Assembly: GCA_963728475.1 (NCBI GenBank)
Contig: CAVSKL010000004.1
Span: 496,001 to 560,000 of the forward strand
DNA: 64,000 nt
DNA from: CAVSKL01 sp963728475 [NCBI: Candidatus Eiseniibacteriota bacterium]
Lineage (GTDB): Bacteria > Eisenbacteria > RBG-16-71-46 > JABDJR01
Direction of reading: 5' to 3'
The notes beneath the pieces are model-generated. The model was not told the origin of the DNA. It made no database searches and worked only from the letters and a program-made list of their open reading frames with translations. The translations under genes were made by a program, and so were the position numbers. Each line of letters starts with the position of its first letter. The stretch's first letter is position 1. Shown here piece after piece: positions 1 to 8,421 of this stretch.

Positions 1-1
1 C

Positions 2-679
2 TCAGCCTACCAGATGGAAGGTGAAAGGCAGCTTCACCCAGAAGAGACTCGGCGTCCCGTTCACCAAGTAGGGCTTGAACCGGTACTTGTAGGCCGCCTC
101 CACCGCCGCCCGTTCCAGCAGCGGGACCTTGTGGGGATCCACCACGTAGACCTGGTTCACCCTGCCGTCCCGGTCCACCAGCATCAGGATCTCCACCGTG
201 CCCTCGATTCCCAGATGGATGGCCGAGGGGGGATAGACCGGCCGCTCCACGTGGGTGACCTCGAGTTCGCTCTGGGCGGGCACCGGCAGTCCGGTGGTGC
301 GGACCGCATCCCCCGCGTCGTCGCTGGTCAGGAACTCGACCTTGTCCTCCTTGGCCACCTCGGGCTTGGGGACCGGCTCCGGCCGCTTCTCCGGTTCCAC
401 CTCGCGGTCGTAGACCAGCTCCAGGGCCACGAAGTCCGACCGCGGCACCTCCACCCGGGCCGCGGTGAGCCGGCGCTCGCTCTCCTCCTCGGGAACGATG
501 TCGAGTTCGGGGAGGATGCGCATGGGACCCCGGATCCCCACGGTCCGCCGCTGGAGGGCGGTCACCCGTTCGGCGGGAACCAGGAAGAGGACGGTGGTGA
601 GGGCCAGGGCGGCCACGGGCAGGGTGACGGCCATGCGCCGCAGGTAGGCGCGGTCCAGCTCGGCCAGACGAGATGTCAC
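2..679 (-). CDS. TonB-family energy transducer-like protein
   Basis: A 225-residue protein with an N-terminal cytoplasmic stub, one membrane segment (about residues 17-34), a Pro/Glu/Lys-rich spacer (about 93-112) and a C-terminal TonB-type domain (about 145-225) that begins with the family's Y-P motif (RPVYPPSA). TonB proteins couple the proton-motive force to outer-membrane receptors from the inner membrane; this architecture predicts that role. The start chosen is GTG at 679, preceded by AGGAGA; a longer reading frame continues upstream but has no better signal and its extra sequence is low-complexity. The spacer is shorter than in classical TonB, so it could serve a specialised transporter or be a TonB-like structural protein. 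No ExbB/ExbD is in view. It is divergent from selA. Confidence 0.8.
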   Translation of the reverse strand: MTSRLAELDRAYLRRMAVTLPVAALALTTVLFLVPAERVTALQRRTVGIRGPMRILPELDIVPEEESERRLTAARVEVPRSDFVALELVYDREVEPEKRPEPVPKPEVAKEDKVEFLTSDDAGDAVRTTGLPVPAQSELEVTHVERPVYPPSAIHLGIEGTVEILMLVDRDGRVNQVYVVDPHKVPLLERAAVEAAYKYRFKPYLVNGTPSLFWVKLPFTFHLVG

Positions 680-877
680 TCGGTCTCCTACGAGGGGTTC
701 TCGGCGCAAGCATAACCCACTCCACAAGTCCCCGCCGGAGCCGGGCCGGAATCCGGCCCCGGAGCCGCCGGCCCGCCCCGCCGTGTCATAATGGAATCCC
801 GGCCGGACGGGGGCGGGGGGAGCCCCCCCCGCGCCGCCGGCTTGGGCCGGAATCCACCCCGACATCTGGAAAACGCT

Positions 878-906
878 TTGACCGGCCCTACCAGATCTGG
901 TATTTA
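878..906 (+). promoter_or_regulatory. selA promoter with palindrome in the spacer
   Basis: TTGACC at 878-883 and TATTTA at 901-906 are separated by exactly 17 bp, a good sigma70-type arrangement. A perfect 14-bp palindrome, TACCAGATCTGGTA (889-902), fills the spacer and runs into the -10 box, as expected for a repressor operator. If this promoter is used, the transcript would begin around 912-915, so translation would start at the ATG at 915 with little or no leader. No Shine-Dalgarno sequence is seen before either candidate start. Promoter use and repression are inferred. Confidence 0.5.
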
Positions 907-2339
907 TGAGCGCCATGGAAAATGAACTCCGGGAACGACTTCGTCGCCTTCCCGGGGTCGACGCCGTCCTGGCGATCCTGGCCCTCGATCCTCCCCCCGC
1001 GGCCCCCCGGCTGCTCACGCGGCTCGTGCGCCGGGTGGTGGAGGAGGCCCGGACGGCCATCCGGGCGGGGCGGGCCGGATCCGGGACTCCCACGGCGGAG
1101 ACCCTGGCCGCGCGCGTCCGGGAACGGCTGGACGAGCTGGCGACGCCGCGCCCGGAACGGGTGGTCAACGCGACCGGGGTGCTGATCCACACCAACCTGG
1201 GCCGGGCTCCGCTGGCGGCGTCGGTGGTGGATCATCTGAGCCGCGTGGCGGCAGGGTACTCGGACCTGGAGATGGACGTGGAAGCGGGACAGCGGGGATC
1301 GCGCCAGGCGCATGTGATCGAGCTCCTCACCCTGCTCACCGGGGCCGAGGACGCGCTGGTCGTGAACAACAATGCGGCGGCGGTGATGCTCGCCCTGGCC
1401 GCGCTCGCCCGGGACCGCGAGGTGGTGATCTCCCGCGGCGAGCTGATCGAGATCGGGGGCTCGTTCCGGATCCCGGAGATCCTGGAGCAGAGCGGGGCGC
1501 GGCTTCGCGAGGTCGGCACCACCAACCGGACCCACCCGCGGGACTTCGAGGCGGCAGCGGGGCCGGAGACCGGGCTCCTGCTCAAGGTCCATACCTCCAA
1601 CTACCGGGTGGAGGGATTCACCGCCGAGGTCCCGCTGAGCGAGTTGGTGGAGATCGGACGCCGAAACCGGGTGCCGGTTCTGGTAGATTTGGGCAGCGGG
1701 GCGCTGGCCGACGTGGCCGCCGCGGGCATTCGCCCCGAGCCGCTGGTGGCGGACGTGGTCGCGGAAGGGCCGGACCTGGTCACCTTCAGCGGAGACAAGC
1801 TGCTCGGCGGTCCGCAGGCCGGGATCGTGGTGGGCACGAAGGAGGCGGTGGCGCGCCTCCGGAACCACCCGCTGGCCCGGGCGGTCCGCATCGACAAGTT
1901 GCTGCTGGCGGCGTTGCAGGCCACGCTCGCCGCCTATCTGGACGAGGAGCGCGCGCGTCGCGAGATCCCCGTCCTGCGCATGATCTTCGAGGCCCCGGAC
2001 GCGGTCCGGGCCCGGGCCGAGTCGCTGGCCCGCGCCATCCGCGAGACCGTGCCGGAGCCCGCTCCACGGGTGATGGTGGAGGACGCGAAAGGAGCGGTCG
2101 GGGGCGGCACCCTGCCCCTGGAGGGACTCACCACCAGCGTGGTGAGCCTCGATCCCGCTCCCCACGCCACCGCGGCCCGCTTCGAGCGGGCGCTACGGCA
2201 CGTTCGGCCGGCCCTGTTGGGCCGGATCCGGGAGGAAAAGGTTCTCCTGGACCTGCGGACGGTGGCCGTGGAGGAGGAGGGCCTGATCCCGGGTCTCGTG
2301 CGCGAGGCCTGGGCCACGGTCGTGTCCAGAGGAGCCTAG
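906..2339 (+). CDS. selA: L-seryl-tRNA(Sec) selenium transferase
   Basis: SelA is a PLP enzyme that converts seryl-tRNA(Sec) to selenocysteyl-tRNA(Sec) using selenophosphate. The 477-residue length, the N-terminal tRNA-binding helical region, and the central fold-type I domain match the family. The motif TFSGDKLLGGPQ places the PLP lysine at residue 298. GTTNRTH and DLGSGAL are further conserved PLP-domain motifs. The listed start is the first in-frame ATG; ATG at 915 is the alternative favoured by the upstream promoter. It ends 4 nt before smc, so the two may be co-transcribed. Its presence shows that the organism decodes some UGA codons as selenocysteine, which matters for the gene at 51619-52359. 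selB, selC and selD are not in this window. Confidence 0.95.
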   Translation: MSAMENELRERLRRLPGVDAVLAILALDPPPAAPRLLTRLVRRVVEEARTAIRAGRAGSGTPTAETLAARVRERLDELATPRPERVVNATGVLIHTNLGRAPLAASVVDHLSRVAAGYSDLEMDVEAGQRGSRQAHVIELLTLLTGAEDALVVNNNAAAVMLALAALARDREVVISRGELIEIGGSFRIPEILEQSGARLREVGTTNRTHPRDFEAAAGPETGLLLKVHTSNYRVEGFTAEVPLSELVEIGRRNRVPVLVDLGSGALADVAAAGIRPEPLVADVVAEGPDLVTFSGDKLLGGPQAGIVVGTKEAVARLRNHPLARAVRIDKLLLAALQATLAAYLDEERARREIPVLRMIFEAPDAVRARAESLARAIRETVPEPAPRVMVEDAKGAVGGGTLPLEGLTTSVVSLDPAPHATAARFERALRHVRPALLGRIREEKVLLDLRTVAVEEEGLIPGLVREAWATVVSRGA

Positions 2340-2343
2340 GAAC

Positions 2344-5300
2344 GTGTTCGTTGAAAAGCTGAGCCTGTTCGGCTTCAAGTCCTTCAATCGGAAGATCTCC
2401 CTCGACTTCGGCCCCGGCATCTCCGGGGTGATCGGTCCCAACGGTTGCGGCAAGAGCAACATCGTGGACGCCATGCGCTGGGTGCTGGGGGAGCAATCCA
2501 CCAAGCAGCTTCGCGGCGCCAAGATGGAGGACGTGATCTTCAACGGCAGCCGCGACGAGAAGCCCCTGTCGCTGGCGGAGGTGGAACTCACCCTCAACAA
2601 CGATCGCGGCCGCCTCCCGGTGGAGTACACCACGGTGACCGTGGGCCGCCGGTTGTACCGCTCCGGCCAGTCCGAGTACACCATCAACAAGCAGCCGGTC
2701 CGCCTCAAGGACGTGCGCGACCTGTTCCTGGACACGGGGATGGGAAGCCACGCCTACTCGGTGATCGAGCGGCAAATGGTCGACAACATCCTCTCGGACA
2801 CCACCGGCCACCGCCGCTTCCTGTTCGAGGAGGCGGCCGGGATCATGAAGTACAAGACCCGGAAGAAGGAGGCGCTGGCCAAGCTCGAGGCCACCGATCG
2901 CGACCTCCTGCGGGTCAACGACATCATCAGCGAGGTGGAGCGCCAGGTGGCGTCGCTCAAGCGCCAGGTCGGCAAGGCCCGCCGCTACCGCGAACTCCGG
3001 GACGAGATCCGCGACATCGACCTCGCCTGGTCCCAAGGCCAGCGGCGGGAGTGGCTCCAGCGGGCCGGCGAGCTGGAGGGCCTCCTCCGCGATTCCCTCC
3101 GCGCCGCCGAATCCGGCGAGACCGAGGTCGCGCGCCTGGAAGCGCATCTCCAGGAACTCCACCTGGTGGTGCTGGAGGAGGAGCGGAAACTCTCGGAGGC
3201 CCGCGAGCTCTTGGCCCAGGTGGACGACGAGATCGGCCGCGCCAACAGCCGGGTCCTGGTGCTCCGCGAACGGCTGGATTCCACCCGGACCCGGATCCGC
3301 GAGGCCCAGGACCTCAAGGTCCGCCTGGTGGATCGCCTGGAGCGGAACGTGCTCGGCGCCCGCGAGGTGGAGGAGCGCCTCGGCGGTCTCACCGCCCGCG
3401 AAGGCGAGGAACGCGGTGGTCTGGACCGGGCCGAGGCCGGACTCCGCGAGGCCGAAACCCGGGTGCGGACGCTGCGGGAAGACGTGGCGGCGCGGACCCG
3501 CGAGGCGGCGCGCCTCCGCGACGAGCGCATTCGCGCCGAGGGCGAGGTCGAAACCGCGGGGCGGCGGATCGAGGACCTGGAGAGCCGGTTGGCCGGGAAC
3601 GCGGATCGCCGGGCCGAGGCCGCCCGCCGGGTGGACGAGACGGCGGCGGCGTGGGATGTCTCCCGAGGGAACGCGGCGCGGGCCCGGGAGCGGGTGGAGG
3701 GCCTGGAGGGATCCGAGCGCGAGCTGGGGAATCGATTCGCGGATCTGGAGGGCCGCACCGAGACCCTGCGCGCGGAGACCGCCCAGGCCCGCCAGGCCGA
3801 GGCCGCCGCGCGCTCGCGGCTCAGCACCCTGGAAAGCCTCCGCGCCCGCTACGAAGGGTACGACCAGGGCGTGCGCGCGCTCATGCTCGACGCCGAGCGC
3901 GACCCGGGGGTGCTGGGGACCCTCGGCGACCTGCTCCAGATCCCCGGGGAATGGGTGGGCGCCCTCGAGCCGGCCCTGAGCGCCGCCTGGCAGTACGTGG
4001 TGGTGCGGGATACCGCCACCGCCCGCCGGGTGCTGGACCGCCTTCGCGGGGAGTCGCTGGGCTACGCCACCCTCATCGCGCTGGACCGCGTACCCGAGGC
4101 CCCGGCGCCGGACGGTTCGCTGCTCCGGGCGTCGGAGGCGGTGGAGACCGCCGGCGAGTATCGCGCCCTCGTCCGCTATCTCCTCGGCGACCTCGCGCTG
4201 GTCGCGGATCTGGACCAGGCCCTGGACGCCACCGCGACCGGACGTGCGGCGCGCGCCGCCACCCGGGACGGCCGGTTCGTGAGCGGGCCGGCGCTGGCCG
4301 GGGGCGTGGGCGGACCTGCCGGCGCCGAGCTTCTGGAACGGCAGGAAGGGCTGGAGCGTTGCCGGATCGAGATCGAGAGCCTGCTCGAGAGCCTGGGCGG
4401 CCTCACCCGCCGCGAAGAGGCGCTACGGGCGGAGCGCGAGGGCCTCGAGGCCGACCGCACGGCGCTGGTGGAAGACCTGGAAAACGCGCGACGCGCCCGC
4501 GCCGCCCTGGAGAAGGAAGAAGCCGCCTTGGAGCGTGAGGCCCGGCATGCCGCCGGGAGCCTCCGCGAGACCGACGAGGAGCGCGAGCGCCTCGAGACCG
4601 CCCGGAACCGGCTGGCGGAGGAGCGGGAGCGCCTCGGTGAACGTTCCGCGGCGGTGGCGACCGCGTCCGAGGCCGCCGGCTTGGAGTCCGTCCGCATCGA
4701 GACCGTGCTCGCCGAGGCCGAGGCGCTTCGGGAAGAGGTGCTTACCGGGGTCCACGAGATGCGGATGAGCTGGGCGCGGCTGGAGTCGGATCTCAAGGAA
4801 GCGCGCGCCGCCCGCGACCGGCTGGCCCAGGAGGCGCGGGACCTGGAGGCGGAGCACGAGCGCACCCGCAAGGACGAGGAAGACGCGGTCGAGCGGGTGG
4901 GCGAGATCGAGGAGGAGCTCCAGACCCGGGGCGGTGAGATCCAGGAGCTTCATCGCCGGCGGGACGAACGGGTAGCGGTGGTGGAGACCCGCGAACGGGA
5001 AAAGAGCGACGCCGCCGCCCGGGAGCAGCAGGATGCCGACACCCTTCGCGAGGTCCGGCGCCGGGCCGGGCAGGCACGGCAGGCCGCCCACGGGCAGGAA
5101 CTGAGCCTCAGCGGAATCCGAAGCGACCTCAAGCACCTGGAGGACCGGGTCCGCGAGGAATACGAGGTGGAGCCCGAGGCTCTGGACCGGATCGCCTCGC
5201 GGGAGCTCTCCGAGGACGTGCTGGCCGATCTTCACGAGAAGAAGGAACGGTTGAAGCGGATCGGGCCGGTGAACCTGCTGGCGGTGGAGGAGTACGAGGA

Positions 5301-6036
5301 GAAGCGGGAGCGGTTCGAGTTCATGTCCACCCAGCGCGACGACCTCTACCGGGCCAAGGACTCGCTGGTCAAGACCATCGACCAGATCAACAAGACGGCC
5401 TCGCTCCGGTTCCTGGAAACCTTCAAGGAGGTCCAGGCCAATTTCCAGAAGACGTTCCAGGTGCTCTTCCAGGGAGGGGAGTGCGCCATCAACCTGGTGG
5501 GGGACGATCCCCTGGAAGCGGACATCGACGTGGCCGCCCGGCCGCGGGGGAAGCGCCCCCAGGGCATCCAACAGCTCTCGAGCGGCGAGCGGGCGTTGAC
5601 CGCGATCGCGCTCCTGTTCGCGATCTACCTGGTCAAACCCTCGCCCTTCTGCATCCTGGACGAGGTGGACGCGCCGCTCGACGATGCCAACATCGACCGC
5701 TTCGTGGCCATGGTCCAGGAGTTCTCCAAGCGCACCCAGTTCATCGTCATCACCCACAACAAGAAGACCATGGAGGCCGCCGACTGCCTGTACGGCGTGA
5801 CCATGCAGCGGCCCGGGGTGTCGAGCGTGGTGTCGGTGAAGCTCGACGGTTTGAGCGACGACGAGCGGTCGGAACGGGTGGGGGAGGCGGCCCGGAGCGT
5901 CGGCGAGGGCCGGCCCCGGCGTCACGGCCGCGGAAACGGGCACGGCAACGGGCACGGCAACGGGCACGAGAACGGGCACGACGGCGAGCCCGAGGACGAC
6001 GGCCCCCACGCCCCGGAGTCGATGATCGCCCAATAG
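2344..6036 (+). CDS. smc: Chromosome segregation ATPase SMC
   Basis: A full-length 1230-residue SMC. Walker A (GPNGCGKS) is at residues 31-38, followed by long Arg/Glu-rich coiled coils, a hinge around 500-690, and the C-terminal head with the ABC signature LSSGER near 1078-1084 and Walker B (CILDEVD) near 1102-1108. It dimerises through the hinge and, with ScpA/ScpB, loads onto DNA to compact and segregate the chromosome. The start is GTG at 2344, with AGGAG overlapping the end of selA. After the head there is an unusual tail of about 60 residues rich in Gly, Asn and His (repeats of NGHG encoded by a 12-bp tandem repeat at about 5935-5985), then an acidic end. The tail is not part of the known SMC fold. 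Confidence 0.97.
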   Translation: MFVEKLSLFGFKSFNRKISLDFGPGISGVIGPNGCGKSNIVDAMRWVLGEQSTKQLRGAKMEDVIFNGSRDEKPLSLAEVELTLNNDRGRLPVEYTTVTVGRRLYRSGQSEYTINKQPVRLKDVRDLFLDTGMGSHAYSVIERQMVDNILSDTTGHRRFLFEEAAGIMKYKTRKKEALAKLEATDRDLLRVNDIISEVERQVASLKRQVGKARRYRELRDEIRDIDLAWSQGQRREWLQRAGELEGLLRDSLRAAESGETEVARLEAHLQELHLVVLEEERKLSEARELLAQVDDEIGRANSRVLVLRERLDSTRTRIREAQDLKVRLVDRLERNVLGAREVEERLGGLTAREGEERGGLDRAEAGLREAETRVRTLREDVAARTREAARLRDERIRAEGEVETAGRRIEDLESRLAGNADRRAEAARRVDETAAAWDVSRGNAARARERVEGLEGSERELGNRFADLEGRTETLRAETAQARQAEAAARSRLSTLESLRARYEGYDQGVRALMLDAERDPGVLGTLGDLLQIPGEWVGALEPALSAAWQYVVVRDTATARRVLDRLRGESLGYATLIALDRVPEAPAPDGSLLRASEAVETAGEYRALVRYLLGDLALVADLDQALDATATGRAARAATRDGRFVSGPALAGGVGGPAGAELLERQEGLERCRIEIESLLESLGGLTRREEALRAEREGLEADRTALVEDLENARRARAALEKEEAALEREARHAAGSLRETDEERERLETARNRLAEERERLGERSAAVATASEAAGLESVRIETVLAEAEALREEVLTGVHEMRMSWARLESDLKEARAARDRLAQEARDLEAEHERTRKDEEDAVERVGEIEEELQTRGGEIQELHRRRDERVAVVETREREKSDAAAREQQDADTLREVRRRAGQARQAAHGQELSLSGIRSDLKHLEDRVREEYEVEPEALDRIASRELSEDVLADLHEKKERLKRIGPVNLLAVEEYEEKRERFEFMSTQRDDLYRAKDSLVKTIDQINKTASLRFLETFKEVQANFQKTFQVLFQGGECAINLVGDDPLEADIDVAARPRGKRPQGIQQLSSGERALTAIALLFAIYLVKPSPFCILDEVDAPLDDANIDRFVAMVQEFSKRTQFIVITHNKKTMEAADCLYGVTMQRPGVSSVVSVKLDGLSDDERSERVGEAARSVGEGRPRRHGRGNGHGNGHGNGHENGHDGEPEDDGPHAPESMIAQ

Positions 6037-6043
6037 CGGCTTC

Positions 6044-6114
6044 GACGGTCGCGGTCCGGGGTGCCGCTCGCGGTCTTTGGGAGCGGACGGTCGCGGTCCG
6101 GGGTCCCGCTCGCG
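6044..6114 (+). repeat. 42-bp repeat array 1 (about 1.7 units)
   Basis: One full 42-bp unit starts at 6044 and a partial unit at 6086. Each unit begins GACGGTCGCGGTCCGG and ends near GGGAGCG. It directly follows the smc stop codon. Confidence 0.85.
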
Positions 6115-6339
6115 TCGGCGGGTCCCCCTTCGGCAGGCCGGCCGCGCAAACCGTGCAGGCCATCACCGCCTCAGGCCCGCCATCCGCGCTCGGGCGCCGG
6201 CCCGCTCCCGTCCACGCTGATCAAGCCATGCGGAGGGCGCCCGCTCTCGCTGGCTCCAGGACTCCAGTTCAAGACCCGTGGAAGTCCGCGGACCGCGCTC
6301 AACGAGAGACCCGCTCCACGACCCGTGGCGGGCGGCAGA

Positions 6340-6439
6340 GTACAACCGATTTTGCTTGTATCGGAATACCCGGGTATCGTCAAGCCACACAACGACTTGG
6401 CTGACATGCGCGGATTATCAACGATACGACTGCTTCGGA
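6340..6439 (+). repeat. Conserved AT-richer core, copy 1
   Basis: A core of about 100 bp recurs nearly unchanged at 6904-7003, 7395-7494 and 8110-8193. It contains the perfect 12-bp palindrome ATACCCGGGTAT (6366-6377 here) and, just before it, CCGAT/ATCGG arms. It is the most conserved and least GC-rich part of each long unit, so it may be the functional element while the 42-bp units act as filler; that is inference. Confidence 0.8.
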
Positions 6440-6634
6440 TGGGTCGCGGTCCGGCGTCCCGCTCGCGGTCTTTGGGAGCGGACGGTCGCGGTCCGGCGTC
6501 CCGCTCGCGTTCTTCGGGAGCGGACGGTCGCGGTCCGGCGTCCCGCTCGCGTTCTTCGGGAGCGGACGGTCGCGGTCCGGCGTTCCGCTCGCGTTCTTCG
6601 GGAGCGGACGGTCGCGGTCCGGCGTTCCGCTCGC
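6438..6634 (+). repeat. 42-bp repeat array 2 (about 4.6 units)
   Basis: The longest array, with exact 42-bp spacing (unit starts at 6481, 6523, 6565 and 6607 after an initial variant unit). Units differ by one or two bases. Within a unit, CCGCTC pairs with GAGCGG across an 11-nt loop, and CGGAC pairs with GTCCG across a unit boundary, so two mutually exclusive hairpins are possible. Confidence 0.9.
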
Positions 6635-6903
6635 GTCGGCGGGTCCCCCTTCGGCAGGCCGGCCGCGCAAACCGTGCAGGCCATCACCGCCTCAGGCCCG
6701 CCATCCGCGCTCGGGCGCCGGCCCGCTCCCGTCCACGCTGATCAAGCCATGCGGAGGGCGCCGGCCCGCTCCCGTCCACGCTGATCAAGCCATGCGGAGG
6801 GCGCCCGCTCTCGCTGGCTCCAGGACTCCAGTTCAAGACCCGTGGAAGTCCGCGGACCGCGCTCAACGAGAGACCCGCTCCACGACCCGTGGCGGGCGGC
6901 AGA

Positions 6904-7003
6904 GTACAACCGATTTTGCTTGTATCGGAATACCCGGGTATCGTCAAGCCACACAACGACTTGGCTGACATGCGCGGAATATCAACGATACGACTGCTTC
7001 GGA
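6904..7003 (+). repeat. Conserved AT-richer core, copy 2
   Basis: Nearly identical to the core at 6340-6439, including ATACCCGGGTAT. It differs at GCGGAATATC in place of GCGGATTATC. Confidence 0.8.
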
Positions 7004-7075
7004 TGGGTCGCGGTCCGGCGTCCCGCTCGCGTTCTTCGGGAGCGGACGGTCGCGGTCCGGCGTCCCGCTCGCGTC
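7002..7075 (+). repeat. 42-bp repeat array 3 (about 1.6 units)
   Basis: Same unit as the arrays at 6044 and 6438, following the second core copy. It ends by running into the segment that begins TCGGCGGGTCCCCC. Confidence 0.85.
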
Positions 7076-7394
7076 GGCGGGTCCCCCTTCGGCAGGCCGG
7101 CCGCGCAAACCGTGCAGGTCATCACCGCCTCAGGCCCGCCATCCGCGCTCGGGCGCCGGCCCGCTCCCGTCCAAGCCGTTCAAGACACGCGGAGGGCGCC
7201 GCAAACCGTGCAGGCCATCACCGCCTCAGGCCCGCCATCCGCGCTCGGGCGCCGGCCCGCTCCCGTCCACGCTGATCAAGCCATGCGGAGGGCGCCCGCT
7301 CTCGCTCGCTCCAGGACTCCAGTTCAAGACCCGCGGAAGCCGGCGGACCGCGCTCAACGAGAGACCCGCTTCGCGACCCGTGGCAGGGGGCAGA

Positions 7395-7494
7395 GTACAA
7401 CCGATTTTGCATGTATCGGAATACCCGGGTATCGTCAAGCCACACAACGACTTGGCTGACATGCGCGGATTATCAACGATACGACTGCTTCGGA
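7395..7494 (+). repeat. Conserved AT-richer core, copy 3
   Basis: Nearly identical to the core at 6340-6439; TTTTGCATGTATC replaces TTTTGCTTGTATC. Confidence 0.8.
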
Positions 7495-7611
7495 TGGGTC
7501 GCGGTCCGGCGTCCCGCTCGCGGACTTTGGGAGCGGACGGTCGCGGTCCGGCGTCCCGCTCGCGTTCTTCGGGAGCGGACGGTCGCGGTCCGGCGTCCCG
7601 CTCGCGTCGGC
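7493..7611 (+). repeat. 42-bp repeat array 4 (about 2.6 units)
   Basis: Same 42-bp unit following the third core copy; the first unit carries a variant GGACTTTGGG in place of GTTCTTCGGG. Confidence 0.85.
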
Positions 7612-7637
7612 GGGTCCCCCTTCGGCAGGCCGGCCGC

Positions 7638-8015
7638 GCAAACCGTGCAGGCCATCACCGCCTCAGGCCCGCCATCCGCGCTCGGGCGCCGGCCCGCTCC
7701 CGTCCACGCTAATCAAGCCATGCGGAGGGCGCCGGCCTGCTCCCGTCCACGCCGTTCAAGACACGCGGAGGGCGCCGCAAACCGTGCAGGCCATCACCGC
7801 CTCAGGCCCGCCATCCGCGCTCGGGCGCCGGCCCGCTCCCGTCCACGCTAATCAAGCCATGCGGAGGGCGCCGGCCTGCTCCCGTCCACGCCGTTCAAGA
7901 CACGCGGAGGGCGCCGCAAACGGTGCAGGCCATCACCGCCTCAGGCCCGCCATCCGCGCTCGGGCGCCGCCCCGCTCCCGTCCACGCCGTTCAAGACACG
8001 CGGAGGGCGCCCGCT
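7638..8015 (+). repeat. 139-bp tandem repeat (about 2.7 units)
   Basis: GCAAACCGTGCAGG recurs at 7638, 7777 and (as GCAAACGGTGCAGG) 7916, an exact 139-bp period. Each unit contains CCATCACCGCCTCAGG, CTCGGGCGCCG and CGGAGGGCGCC. A diverged, shorter duplication of the same segment lies at about 7095-7290. Confidence 0.85.
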
Positions 8016-8109
8016 CTCGCTGGCTCCAGGACTCCAGTTCAAGACCCGTGGAAGTCCGCGGACCGCGCTCAACGAGAGACCCGCTCCACGACCCGTGGCG
8101 GGCGGCAGA

Positions 8110-8193
8110 GTACAACCGATTTTGCTTGTATCGGAATACCCGGGTATCGTCAAGCCACACAACGACTTGGCTGACATGCGCGGAATATCAACG
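8110..8193 (+). repeat. Conserved AT-richer core, copy 4 (truncated)
   Basis: The last core copy is the same as the others up to ATATCAACG, then passes into unique DNA upstream of ftsY. It marks the right edge of the repeat block. Confidence 0.8.
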
Positions 8194-8421
8194 GCGCGGG
8201 CAACATCCGCGCGCGGCCGGCATCCGGCAGGTGCACCCGGGTGCGCATTTCCGGGGACCCCGACCGAAGATCCCCCCCGGCCAGACCGCGACTCCCTCCG
8301 GAGTGCCCCCCTGCGCGGTCGCCACGACCGGCCCGCCCGCGGTATCCTCGTTTCCCCGCCCCGACGCGCGCCCGCGTGCCCGAAAGGCGGCCGCTCTTCC
8401 ACCCCTCGCCGGATTGGATCC
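8194..8421 (+). other. ftsY upstream region
   Basis: Unique, very GC-rich DNA between the repeat block and ftsY. It contains a perfect 12-bp palindrome, GCACCCGGGTGC (8233-8244), which shares the ACCCGGGT centre of the repeat cores. I see no convincing -35/-10 pair and only a weak ribosome-binding site before ftsY. Confidence 0.5.

Larger units (their letters stand above)
6037..8193. repeat. Nested tandem-repeat block between smc and ftsY
   Basis: About 2.2 kb made almost entirely of repeated DNA. Four long units follow one another. Each contains an array of 42-bp units, a segment of about 130 bp beginning near GCAAACCGTGCAGG, a segment of about 100 bp ending in GTGGCGGGCGGCAG or similar, and a relatively AT-rich core of about 100 bp. 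Core starts are at 6340, 6904, 7395 and 8110, so spacing is 564, 491 and 715 bp; the differences come from variable numbers of the inner repeats. Frames stay open on several strands at once because of composition and period (42 = 14 codons), so I do not call any gene here. There is no transposase and no CRISPR-like spacer diversity. Confidence 0.9.

Noticed and set aside
680-905. tRNA(Sec) (selC) near selA
   Set aside because: I looked for a roughly 95-nt tRNA fold with a T-loop and CCA-compatible end and saw only GC-rich simple stems.
6044-7611. 42-bp units as a CRISPR array
   Set aside because: The units abut directly, with no unique spacers between them, and no cas gene is present.
6163-8160. 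Repeated open frames of about 75 codons on the minus strand and similar frames on the plus strand in the repeat block
   Set aside because: They recur because the DNA repeats and stay open on several frames at once through composition and 42-bp period; none has a ribosome-binding site or a recognisable fold.
6037-8193. Repeat block as an insertion sequence or transposon
   Set aside because: No transposase frame and no terminal inverted repeats with target duplication were found.
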